DNA from: an uncultured Corynebacterium sp.
Lineage (GTDB): Bacteria > Actinomycetota > Actinomycetes > Mycobacteriales > Mycobacteriaceae
Length of the DNA stretch: 19,690 bases
Assembly (NCBI GenBank): GCA_945631445.1
Contig: CALZCR010000004.1
Coordinates: 1 to 19,690 of the forward strand
Direction of reading: 5' to 3'
Under the pieces are notes generated by a model. The model worked only from the letters and a program-made list of their open reading frames with translations, made no database searches and was not told the DNA's origin. The position numbers and the translations under genes were made by a program. Numbering within the stretch: position 1 is the stretch's first letter; each line of letters opens with the position of its first letter. Positions 1 to 6,479 of this stretch are shown piece after piece.

Positions 1-8
1 CACGACAC

Positions 9-46
9 AACTGCCCTGATTCTGCACGTGCAGAATCAGGGCAGTT
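9..46. terminator. 38-bp perfect palindrome downstream of purE, probable bidirectional terminator
   Basis: Bases 9-27 are the exact reverse complement of 28-46, centred on CACGTG, so either strand can fold into a very stable hairpin. It lies about 47 bp past the purE stop on the minus strand. No clear U-run follows on the minus strand, and only a short TTCTT follows on the plus strand. Actinobacterial terminators often lack U-tracts, so a terminator shared with an unseen gene to the left is the simplest reading. An operator role is the alternative. Confidence 0.65.
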
Positions 47-54
47 CTTATGCG

Positions 55-74
55 CACTATGCGCGCGCATAGTG
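55..74. repeat. 20-bp perfect palindrome next to the terminator hairpin
   Basis: CACTATGCGC is followed directly by its exact reverse complement GCGCATAGTG. It sits between the purE stop (93) and the 38-bp palindrome (9-46), separated from the latter by 8 bp. It could be a second hairpin of a double terminator or a binding site for a dimeric protein. The sequence alone does not decide. Confidence 0.5.
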
Positions 75-92
75 ATTATGTAGGGAGAGCCC

Positions 93-593
93 CTACTGAC
101 CCATGAGCCGCTTGCGCAGGTTCTCGTCCTTCTGCTCGACTTCGGCGGCCATGGTGGCCTGGTAGTCGGCCATCTTCTGCGTCAGCGCCTCATCGCCGGC
201 GCCGAGGATGCGCGCGGCCAGCAGGCCCGCGTTCTTCGCCCCGCCGATGGAGACGGTGGCCACCGGCACGCCGGCTGGCATCTGCACGATCGACAGCAGG
301 GAGTCCAGCCCGTCGAGGTCCTTGAGCGCACGCGGGATGCCGATCACCGGCAGCGGGGTCGCGGCGGCGACCATGCCGGGCAGGTGCGCGGCGCCGCCGG
401 CGCACGCGATGATCGCCTTGAGTCCGCGTTCCCGGGCGGTCTTGGCGTAGTCGAGCATGCGCTCCGGGGTGCGGTGCGCGCTCATGACGCCGACTTCGAA
501 GGGGATCTGGAAGTCGGCGAGCACCTGGGCGGCGGGCTCGACGGTGTCCCAGTCGGAATCGGAGCCCATGATCAGGCCAACGAGCGGTTGCAT
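93..593 (-). CDS. purE: N5-carboxyaminoimidazole ribonucleotide mutase, PurE class I
   Basis: Cytoplasmic enzyme that converts N5-CAIR to CAIR in de novo purine synthesis, acting right after PurK. The 166-residue product has the usual length for bacterial class I PurE. It shows the phosphate/substrate-binding GSDSDW motif at residues 10-15, SAHRTPE at 38-44 and GAAHLPGM at 67-74 with the conserved histidine. The ATG at 593 is preceded by an AGGAGA Shine-Dalgarno lying within the 9-bp gap after the purK stop, so purK and purE are very probably co-transcribed and translated as a pair. Two palindromes follow the gene. Nothing appears truncated. Confidence 0.97.
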   Translation of the reverse strand: MQPLVGLIMGSDSDWDTVEPAAQVLADFQIPFEVGVMSAHRTPERMLDYAKTARERGLKAIIACAGGAAHLPGMVAAATPLPVIGIPRALKDLDGLDSLLSIVQMPAGVPVATVSIGGAKNAGLLAARILGAGDEALTQKMADYQATMAAEVEQKDENLRKRLMGQ

Positions 594-602
594 ATGTCTC
601 TC

Positions 603-1829
603 CTACTTAGTCTCGTGTGCGAGGTAACCGTCCGCCCACACGGCGTCGGTGAGAAAGTGCGCGGCCAGCTGGGCTTCCCGACGGGTCGCGGCCACGTCCC
701 GGCCGGTGACATTGACGTGTCCCAGCTTGCGGCCGGCGCGGTACGACTTGCCGTAGAGGTGGATCTTGACGTGCGGGAAGCGGCGCATGACGTGCTGCAC
801 GCGCTCGGCCACCGGCAGCTCCGGGTCAGTCTCCGCGCCGAGGGTATTGGCCATGACGGTGACCGGGTGCGTCGCCTCGGTCGCTCCGAGGGGGTAGTCC
901 AGCACGGCGCGCAGGTGCTGCTCGAACTGGCTGGTCACACACCCGTCCTGGGTCCAGTGGCCGGTGTTGTGCGGGCGCATGGCCAGCTCGTTGACGAAGA
1001 CTTGGCCGTCGACTTCGAAAAGCTCCACGGCGAGCACGCCGGTGACGCCGAGTTCGGTGGCCACCGAGCCGGCCAGTTCCTGCGCCTGGCCGGTCAGCTG
1101 CGGGCTCAGGCCCGGCGCGGGGGCGATCGCTTCGACGCAGATGCCGCCGCTTTGCACGGATTCCACGACCGGCCAGGTCTTGACCTCGCCGGAGGGGGTC
1201 CGCGCGACCATGGCGGAGAGTTCGCGGTTGAAGGCCAGCTTGCGCTCGGCCAGCAGCGGGACGTCCTTGTCCAGCAGCTCGGTGACGGTCTCCCGGAGTT
1301 CTTCGATCGTGTCGGGGAACCACACGCCGTGGCCGTCGTAACCGCCGCGGCGGGCCTTGAGGCAGACTTGGCCGTCGACACGCTCGAAGAAGTCTTCGGC
1401 GTCGGCGACGGACTCGATGGCCATAAAGTCCGGGACCGGGGCGCCGATCTCGGCGAGCTTGGTGCGCATGGTCAGTTTGTCCTGCGCGTGCACCAGCGCG
1501 GCGGGCTGCGGCTGGACGTTGACGCCGGCGTCGATGAGCGTCTGGAGGTGCTCGTTGGGCACGTGTTCGTGGTCGAAGGTGACGGCGCCCGCCCCCTCGA
1601 CGGCGCGCCGCAGATCGGCCAGATCGGTGTAGTCGCCGATCAGGACGTCCGCGCAGACCTGGGCGGCGGAGGAGTCCTGCGCGCCGGCCAGCAGCCGGAT
1701 CGACTGGCCCAGCTCGATGGCGGCGGTCTGCATCATGCGGGCCAGCTGGCCGTCGCCGATGACGGCGACGGTGTGCATGCCGGGCGCGTGGGCGGGATGG
1801 GTGCTCGGGTTACCTGCGGTGTCACTCAC
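603..1829 (-). CDS. purK: N5-carboxyaminoimidazole ribonucleotide synthase, PurK
   Basis: ATP-grasp enzyme that carboxylates AIR to N5-CAIR using ATP and bicarbonate, handing its unstable product to PurE. With the GTG start at 1829 the protein has 408 residues. The N-terminal nucleotide-binding motif GDGQLARM (family GGGQLGRM) is at residues 25-32, and NVQPQPAAL and CLKARRGGYDG belong to the ATP-grasp core. The same frame stays open to 2237, but that stretch overlaps the upstream transporter gene. The GTG is preferred because TATAGT lies exactly 7 nt upstream (1837-1842), predicting a leaderless transcript that starts on the GTG. The 17-residue extension before MHTVAVIGDG is, from memory, shared by corynebacterial PurK. 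Confidence 0.95.
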   Translation of the reverse strand: MSDTAGNPSTHPAHAPGMHTVAVIGDGQLARMMQTAAIELGQSIRLLAGAQDSSAAQVCADVLIGDYTDLADLRRAVEGAGAVTFDHEHVPNEHLQTLIDAGVNVQPQPAALVHAQDKLTMRTKLAEIGAPVPDFMAIESVADAEDFFERVDGQVCLKARRGGYDGHGVWFPDTIEELRETVTELLDKDVPLLAERKLAFNRELSAMVARTPSGEVKTWPVVESVQSGGICVEAIAPAPGLSPQLTGQAQELAGSVATELGVTGVLAVELFEVDGQVFVNELAMRPHNTGHWTQDGCVTSQFEQHLRAVLDYPLGATEATHPVTVMANTLGAETDPELPVAERVQHVMRRFPHVKIHLYGKSYRAGRKLGHVNVTGRDVAATRREAQLAAHFLTDAVWADGYLAHETK

Positions 1830-1842
1830 GGGCCTTACTATA
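1830..1842 (-). promoter_or_regulatory. -10 element of a likely leaderless purK promoter
   Basis: On the minus strand TATAGT is followed by AAGGCCC and then the GTG of purK. A 7-nt gap places the transcription start on the start codon, and there is no Shine-Dalgarno. A -35 box is not obvious, which is common in corynebacteria. purK-purE may therefore have their own promoter besides any read-through from the transporter gene. Confidence 0.55.
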
Positions 1843-1861
1843 GCCAGCCCCCTGGCCGGGC

Positions 1862-1876
1862 CGGGCATTATGCCCG
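1862..1876. promoter_or_regulatory. Inverted repeat CGGGCAT-T-ATGCCCG over the purK -35 region
   Basis: A 7-1-7 perfect inverted repeat covers the stop codon of the upstream transporter gene (1868-1870). It is centred about 40 bp upstream of the predicted purK start site, where it would overlap the -35 position. It could be a repressor operator or a small hairpin at the end of the transporter message. No regulator is recognised. Confidence 0.35.
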
Positions 1877-3223
1877 TGCCGGCTCCTCGTCTTCTTCCGC
1901 CTGGGTCAGCGGGGCGCCGCGGGTTTCGCCGATGGCCAGCACCGCGATGATCGAGATCACGGCCATCACCATGAGGTAGACGCCCACGGAGCCCAGCCAG
2001 CCGGTCTCCCCGACGAGCAGCTGCGCGATCATGGGCGAGAACGCGCCGCCGACGATGGCGCCGACGGCGTAGGCGATGGACACGCCGGACAGGCGGATAT
2101 GCGCCGGGAACATTTCGGCGAACATCGCCGACTGCAGTCCGTAGGTCAGGCCGAGAGAGACGGTGTAGACCAGCACCGCGCATAGGATCAGCCAGGGGTT
2201 GGCGGTGTCGATGGCCAAGAACATCGGGATCACCCACACGAACTGCAGCACGTAGCCGATCAGGTACGTCGGTTTGCGCCCGATCCGGTCGGACAGGGAG
2301 CCGCTGAGCAGCGTCGTGAAGATCCAGGAGATGGAGGCGACGGTGATGATCAGCAGCATCATCTCCCGGTTCATCTCCAGTGTCGTGGTGGTGTAGCCGA
2401 GGATGAACCCGCCGACGATCATGTAGCCGGCGGCGTTGTTGCCGGCGAACGCCAGCGCCGCCTTGAGCACGGTGCCGAATTCCTGGCCGAAGAGCTGCCG
2501 CAGCGGGGCCTGGGCCTTACCTTTCTTCTTCAGTTCCTCGAAGGCGGGGCTTTCGGCGACCTTGCGGCGGATGTAGAAGCCCACGAAGATCAGCACGAAG
2601 GAGACTAAGAAGGGCACGCGCCAGCCCCAGGCGGCGAATTGCTCGTCGTCGAGCAGGAGGGAGACCGTGCCGAGTACGCCCGTGGCCAGCAGCATGCCCA
2701 CCGGCACGCCGATCTGCGGGTAGGCGCCGAAGACTCCGCGCTTGTGTCGCGGGGCGTGTTCGACGGCCATCATGGCCGCCCCGCCCCATTCCCCGCCCGC
2801 GGAGATGCCCTGCAGGATGCGCAGGACGACGAGGATGATCGGGGCCCACACCCCGATGGAAGCGTAGTTGGGCAGCAGGCCGATCAGCGTGGTGACCACG
2901 CCCATCAGCCCGAGCGTGAGCATCAGCACCATCCGGCGGCCGAAGCGGTCACCGACCCAGCCGGCCAGCACCGCGCCGAAGGGGCGGAACAAGAAGGAGA
3001 TGCCGATGGAGGCGTACGACAGGATCTGGGCGAGCTGCGGGTTCTCCTCCCCCAGCGGGCCGAAGTACTGGGCGGCGAAGATGATCGCCGCGGCGTTGGC
3101 GTAGATCAGGAAGTCGTACCACTCGACGGTGGTCCCGACGAGGGTGGCGCCCAGGACGCGGCGCTGTTCCTTCCTCGACGCCGCGGTGTCCGCCGCCGGC
3201 GCGACGGTCGCGGGAGTCGCCAT
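1868..3223 (-). CDS. MHS-type major facilitator superfamily transporter
   Basis: A 451-residue, multi-spanning secondary transporter predicted to lie in the cytoplasmic membrane. The motif EWYDF at residues 34-38 is typical of the metabolite:H+ symporter (MHS) family that includes ShiA, KgtP and ProP. The MFS loop motif GWVGDRFGRR is at 88-97, and the repeat-half counterpart GSLSDRIGRKP follows after the mid-point. The family takes up small organic acids, osmolytes or shikimate with protons, and the actual substrate cannot be read from the sequence. The ATG at 3223 has a good AAGGAG Shine-Dalgarno. The gene sits between the PH-domain gene and purK on the same strand. A link with purine synthesis is possible but not shown. 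Confidence 0.9.
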   Translation of the reverse strand: MATPATVAPAADTAASRKEQRRVLGATLVGTTVEWYDFLIYANAAAIIFAAQYFGPLGEENPQLAQILSYASIGISFLFRPFGAVLAGWVGDRFGRRMVLMLTLGLMGVVTTLIGLLPNYASIGVWAPIILVVLRILQGISAGGEWGGAAMMAVEHAPRHKRGVFGAYPQIGVPVGMLLATGVLGTVSLLLDDEQFAAWGWRVPFLVSFVLIFVGFYIRRKVAESPAFEELKKKGKAQAPLRQLFGQEFGTVLKAALAFAGNNAAGYMIVGGFILGYTTTTLEMNREMMLLIITVASISWIFTTLLSGSLSDRIGRKPTYLIGYVLQFVWVIPMFLAIDTANPWLILCAVLVYTVSLGLTYGLQSAMFAEMFPAHIRLSGVSIAYAVGAIVGGAFSPMIAQLLVGETGWLGSVGVYLMVMAVISIIAVLAIGETRGAPLTQAEEDEEPARA

Positions 3224-3339
3224 AGTTCACTCCTTGGTTGAGGTCTGGGGGGTAACGGCACACAACCTGCGCGCGAGCGCGTCCGGTCACATGGCTCACC
3301 ACAGTATGGGGCAGCGGCTCCGAACATACGTCATCAACC

Positions 3340-3810
3340 TCACCAGCGGGGTGGGACGGCGGACGGCGCGGGATCGATCAGCTGCACGATCTTCTTGGCT
3401 TTGGGCACGTCCGGGAACAGCAGCGCCCGCCGGTAGCCGCGGATGGCGATGGAGATCCCGCGGCGGTGCCTGCGCACGGAGTAGACGTCGCGCAGCAGGA
3501 TGGAGTCGGTGCGCGCACGCCACCGGCCGGCGCGCACGATGACGCGGTGGTTGGTGACCATGAAGCGCTGTCGGCGGGCCCGAATCAGCGGGAGCACGAA
3601 GCGCCAGACACTCAACGCCGCCCACAGCACGAGCACGGCGTTGCGCAGGATGGGGTCCCAGTCGACGCCGGGGCGGTCCATGTAGCCGACGGCGATGGCG
3701 CAGACGCCGGTGATCAGGATGAGTTCCAGGAACGGGAAGAAGAGGGTGCGCGCGGGCGCCGTCATGTCGGCGCGCACGACCTCCCCTCTGCCCAACCTGA
3801 ATGTCCCCAT
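3340..3810 (-). CDS. Small membrane protein with bacterial PH-like (YdbS-type) domain
   Basis: A 156-residue protein of unknown role. Two hydrophobic segments, about residues 21-43 and 54-76, form a membrane hairpin. They are followed by a basic stretch (RARRQRF) and the MVTNHRVIVRAG pattern, where TNxRVIxxxG is typical of bacterial PH_2/YdbS-like domains. The C-terminal half (about 77-145) should fold as this domain on the cytoplasmic face. The ATG at 3810 lies 6 nt after the birA stop, so translation is probably coupled to birA. A hypothetical membrane protein next to birA is, as I recall, also found in C. glutamicum. Confidence 0.8.
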   Translation of the reverse strand: MGTFRLGRGEVVRADMTAPARTLFFPFLELILITGVCAIAVGYMDRPGVDWDPILRNAVLVLWAALSVWRFVLPLIRARRQRFMVTNHRVIVRAGRWRARTDSILLRDVYSVRRHRRGISIAIRGYRRALLFPDVPKAKKIVQLIDPAPSAVPPRW

Positions 3811-3816
3811 GTGTGA

Positions 3817-4569
3817 TCAGGGTAGTGCCCCGGGCCCCTGACCCCGTAAACGCAGGTGGGTGACGTCGCCGGCGGCGAAGGCTTCGCCGTCGATGACGAT
3901 GCGGCCGTCGTCGGCCACCGCGGTGACCGTGCCCTCGACGTCTCCGCCGGGCGCCTCCAGCCGGACGTCCTTGCCCAGGGAGGAGCAGGTGGCGCGGTAG
4001 TCGGCCATCAGCTGCGGATCGCCGACGCGCCACTGCTGAAGGCGGGCGGCCAGCGCGGTGAGCACGTCCACCGTGAGCCGTTCGCGGGTGATCTCGACGC
4101 CCTCCAGGGCCAGCGAGGTGGCGTGCGGGACGGGCAGCTGCTCGCGGGTGAGCAGATGGTTCAAGCCGACGCCGACAACGACCGTGAACTCCCCGTCCGG
4201 CCCAGAGGCCGCTTCGGCGAGGATGCCGCAGAGCTTGCGGCCGTCGATGAGCACGTCGTTGGGCCACTTTAAGGTGGCCGGGGCGACGACGTCGGTGACG
4301 GCCACGCCCGCTGCCAGAGGCAGGGTGCCGAGCCTGGCGACGTCGGCGTCGGTAACGCGCAGGAGGACGGAGAAGATTAACTGGGTGTCGGCGGGCGCGC
4401 TCCACGGCCTGCCCCGGCGGCCGCGGCCGGCGCTTTGGTGGCGGGCGATGAGCACCGCGCCGTGCGGAGCGTCACTGGCGAGCAGGTCGGCGTTGGTGGA
4501 CCCGGTGGACTCGACGACGTCGAGGTGCGGGTATAAATCAGCGAGCTGGGTGGGTATCACGCGCTCCAC
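3817..4569 (-). CDS. birA: Biotin--[acetyl-CoA-carboxylase] ligase, BirA without DNA-binding domain
   Basis: Activates biotin with ATP and transfers it to the biotin carboxyl carrier domain, which in corynebacteria lies on AccBC, the partner of the AccD proteins encoded next door. From the GTG at 4569 the protein has 250 residues. STGSTNADL (21-29) and the biotinyl-AMP loop GRGRRGRPWS (48-57) are clear, and KWPNDV (101-106) marks the catalytic core. A C-terminal cap of about 45 residues follows. There is no N-terminal helix-turn-helix, so it is a non-regulatory class I ligase. The frame is open to a TTG at 4602. I prefer GTG because a TTATGA -10-like hexamer (4608-4613) would place transcription start at about 4600. 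The gene is divergent from accD1. Confidence 0.93.
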   Translation of the reverse strand: MERVIPTQLADLYPHLDVVESTGSTNADLLASDAPHGAVLIARHQSAGRGRRGRPWSAPADTQLIFSVLLRVTDADVARLGTLPLAAGVAVTDVVAPATLKWPNDVLIDGRKLCGILAEAASGPDGEFTVVVGVGLNHLLTREQLPVPHATSLALEGVEITRERLTVDVLTALAARLQQWRVGDPQLMADYRATCSSLGKDVRLEAPGGDVEGTVTAVADDGRIVIDGEAFAAGDVTHLRLRGQGPGALP

Positions 4570-4612
4570 GATAGTCCCGCGCAGGTCACGGCAGGCCCGC
4601 AATTAACTTTCA

Positions 4613-4637
4613 TAACCTACGGTGGCGTAACCTGCGG
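4613..4637. repeat. Two near-identical 10-mers between birA and accD1
   Basis: TAACCTACGG (4613-4622) and TAACCTGCGG (4628-4637) form a direct repeat with a 15-bp period in the divergent intergenic region, close to the birA promoter. They may be tandem half-sites for a regulator, or chance. The rest of the 140-bp gap holds the accD1 promoter and the nested inverted repeats described separately. Confidence 0.3.
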
Positions 4638-4663
4638 AAAGGTAAGTCGGTGCGCGACACGCG

Positions 4664-4687
4664 AGTTTCGTAGTGGAAACTATTTCC
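4664..4687 (+). promoter_or_regulatory. Nested inverted repeats in the accD1 promoter, operator candidate
   Basis: Two inverted repeats share one arm. AGTTTC (4664-4669) pairs with GAAACT (4676-4681) across 6 nt, and GGAAA (4675-4679) pairs with TTTCC (4683-4687) across 3 nt. They overlap the expected -35 region (TGGAAA, 17 nt before the -10). In C. glutamicum the TetR-type regulator FasR controls accD1, and I do not claim that this sequence matches its published site. A repressor operator for fatty-acid synthesis control is the natural guess. Confidence 0.45.
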
Positions 4688-4696
4688 CCCGAGGTC

Positions 4697-4702
4697 TATG
4701 CT
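4697..4702 (+). promoter_or_regulatory. accD1 -10 element (TATGCT), leaderless start
   Basis: TATGCT is followed by 7 nt and then the ATG at 4710. An in-frame upstream ATG (4698) lies inside this hexamer and so cannot be the start of a transcript made from it. This decides the start codon in favour of 4710. A -35-like TGGAAA lies 17 nt upstream. Confidence 0.55.
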
Positions 4703-4709
4703 CCCAAAC

Positions 4710-6341
4710 ATGACCGTTTCCTCACATTTGACCGGCATCGAGGGTCTCTCCGGCGCCTCGACCACCGCAGGCAAGATCGCAGAGCTGAAAAAGCGTCGCG
4801 CGGAGGCCGCCCTGCCCATGGGCGACAAGGCCGTCGAGAAGGTCCACTCCCAGGGCCGGCTCACCGCCCGCGAGCGCTTGGACCACATCCTCGACGAAGG
4901 CTCCTTCGTCGAGACCGACATGTTGGCCAAGCACCGCACGCACGACTACAACATGCAGGCCAAGCGCCCCACCACCGACGGCATCATCACCGGCTGGGGC
5001 ACCATCGACGGCCGCGAGGTCTGCATCTTCTCCCAGGACGGCACCATCATGGGCGGCGCCCTGGGCGAGGTCTACGGCGAGAAGATGATCAAAATCATGG
5101 AGCTCGCCGTGACCACCGGCCGCCCCCTGATCGGCCTCTACGAAGGCGCCGGCGCCCGCATCCAGGACGGTGCGGTCTCCCTGGACATGATCGCGCGCAC
5201 CTTCTGGCACAACATCAACGCCTCCGGCGTCGTCCCGCAGATCTCCGTGATCATGGGCGCCTCCGCCGGCGGCAACGCCTACTCCCCCGCCCTGACCGAT
5301 TTCGTGGTCATGGTGGACAAGACCTCCAAGATGTTCGTCACCGGCCCCGACGTGATCAAGACCGTCACCGGCGAGGAAATCACCCAGGAGGAGCTCGGCG
5401 GCGCCATGACCCACATGGTCACCGCAGGAAACGCCCACTACGTCGCCCAGTCGGACGAGGAAGCCCTGGACTGGGTCTGCGACTTGGTGTCCTACCTGCC
5501 GTCGAACAACCGCTCCCTGGCCCCGCTCGAGGACTACGAGCCGGAAGAAGGCAGCGTCGGAGACAACCTCACCGCCGACGACCTCAAGCTCGACGGCATC
5601 ATCCCGGACTCCCCGACCCAGCCCTATGACGTGCGCGAGGTCATCGAGTCCCTCACCGACGACGGCGAGTACCTGGAGATCCAGGCCCAGCGCGCCGAGA
5701 ACGTCGTCATCGCCTACGGCCACGTCGAGGGCCAGCCGGTCGGCTTCGTCGCCAACCAGCCGATGGTCTACGCCGGCTGCCTGGACATCGACTCCTCCGA
5801 GAAGGCCGCCCGCTTCATCCGCACCTGCGACGCCTTCAACATCCCCATCGTCATGCTCGTCGACGTCCCGGGCTTCTTGCCGGGCGCCAACCAGGAATAC
5901 GGCGGCATCCTGCGCCGCGGCGCGAAGCTGCTCTACGCCTACGGCGAAGCCACCGTCCCGAAGATCACCGTCACCATGCGCAAGGCCTACGGCGGCGCGT
6001 ACTGCGTGATGGGCTCCAAGGGTTTGGGCTCCGACGTCAACCTGGCGTGGCCGACCGCCCAGATCGCCGTCATGGGCGCCGCCGGCGCCGTGGGCTTCAT
6101 CTACCGCAAGGAACTGGCCCAGGCCAAGGAGAAGGGCCTCGACGTCGAGGAGCTGGCGAAGTCGTTCGAGCGCGAGTACGAGGACCACATGCTCAACCCG
6201 TACAGCGCGGCTGAGCGCGGGCTCATCGACTCGGTCATCCTGCCGAGCGAGACCCGCGGCATGATCTCCCGCAACCTGCGCCTGTACCGCGACAAGAACG
6301 TCTCGCGCCCGGCCCGCAAGCACGGCAACATCCCGCTGTAG
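4710..6341 (+). CDS. accD1: Acetyl-CoA carboxylase carboxyltransferase (beta-type) subunit AccD1/DtsR1
   Basis: Carboxyltransferase that moves CO2 from carboxybiotin on the biotin-carrying alpha subunit to acetyl-CoA, giving malonyl-CoA for fatty-acid synthesis. The 543-residue product has the length I recall for C. glutamicum DtsR1 and begins and ends similarly (MTVSS; KHGNIPL). All catalytic signatures are intact: [10 protein letters not shown] (145-154) and [12 protein letters not shown] (183-194) in the N-terminal crotonase-like half, [16 protein letters not shown] (209-224), then GFLPG (388-392), GGAYCVM (428-434) and MGAAGAVGF (455-463) in the C-terminal half. Cys432 occupies the position (Asp422 in the S. 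coelicolor PccB structure) reported to set acyl-chain preference. The gene has its own promoter and a terminator hairpin downstream. Confidence 0.96.
   Translation: MTVSSHLTGIEGLSGASTTAGKIAELKKRRAEAALPMGDKAVEKVHSQGRLTARERLDHILDEGSFVETDMLAKHRTHDYNMQAKRPTTDGIITGWGTIDGREVCIFSQDGTIMGGALGEVYGEKMIKIMELAVTTGRPLIGLYEGAGARIQDGAVSLDMIARTFWHNINASGVVPQISVIMGASAGGNAYSPALTDFVVMVDKTSKMFVTGPDVIKTVTGEEITQEELGGAMTHMVTAGNAHYVAQSDEEALDWVCDLVSYLPSNNRSLAPLEDYEPEEGSVGDNLTADDLKLDGIIPDSPTQPYDVREVIESLTDDGEYLEIQAQRAENVVIAYGHVEGQPVGFVANQPMVYAGCLDIDSSEKAARFIRTCDAFNIPIVMLVDVPGFLPGANQEYGGILRRGAKLLYAYGEATVPKITVTMRKAYGGAYCVMGSKGLGSDVNLAWPTAQIAVMGAAGAVGFIYRKELAQAKEKGLDVEELAKSFEREYEDHMLNPYSAAERGLIDSVILPSETRGMISRNLRLYRDKNVSRPARKHGNIPL
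5802..5840 (+). repeat. 39-bp tract repeated exactly in accD2 (copy 1)
   Basis: Bases 5802-5840 are identical to 7422-7460, with mismatches immediately on both sides. The tract encodes [13 protein letters not shown] in both carboxyltransferase genes, 1620 bp apart in direct orientation. A shorter 16-bp identity (5748-5763 and 7368-7383) keeps the same offset. It is a possible gene-conversion tract or a result of strong codon constraint. Confidence 0.8.
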
Positions 6342-6356
6342 GGCCCTGCCGTCTCA

Positions 6357-6395
6357 CGCCGCCGGAGAGCAGCCCCGCCCTGTTCTCCGGCGGCG
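6357..6395 (+). terminator. Hairpin terminator between accD1 and accD2
   Basis: A 12-bp perfect stem (6357-6368 with 6384-6395) encloses a 15-nt C-rich loop and is followed by TCTGCTTT. It starts 15 bp after the accD1 stop, and accD2 has its own -10 downstream, so the two genes are separate transcription units. A smaller GCGGCG/CGCCGC hairpin lies just after it, around 6422-6437. Confidence 0.75.
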
Positions 6396-6465
6396 TCTGC
6401 TTTGAAACGTTTGCGCCGGCGGCGGCGATATACGCCGCAGATTCCCCTTCACTTCAGCAAAGGCC

Positions 6466-6471
6466 TAAACT
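6466..6471 (+). promoter_or_regulatory. accD2 -10 element (TAAACT), leaderless start
   Basis: TAAACT is separated by 8 nt (AAGCATCC) from the ATG at 6480. No Shine-Dalgarno is present, so a leaderless message for accD2-accE-maf is likely. A convincing -35 is not seen. Confidence 0.5.
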
Positions 6472-6479
6472 AAGCATCC

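Noticed and set aside
384..1979. 531-codon open frame on the plus strand opposite purE/purK
   Set aside because: It is a shadow of GC-rich codon structure: low-complexity, valine/glycine/aspartate-rich, no family resemblance, and it covers two well-supported genes.
3224..3339. Extra small gene between the transporter and the PH-domain gene
   Set aside because: Open frames through this 116-bp gap belong to overlapping shadows, and only a weak CATACT -10-like hexamer on the minus strand is visible.
4722..6323. 533-codon open frame antisense to accD1
   Set aside because: Same cause. The sense frame is an almost full-length conserved enzyme, and the antisense protein shows no domain or start signal.
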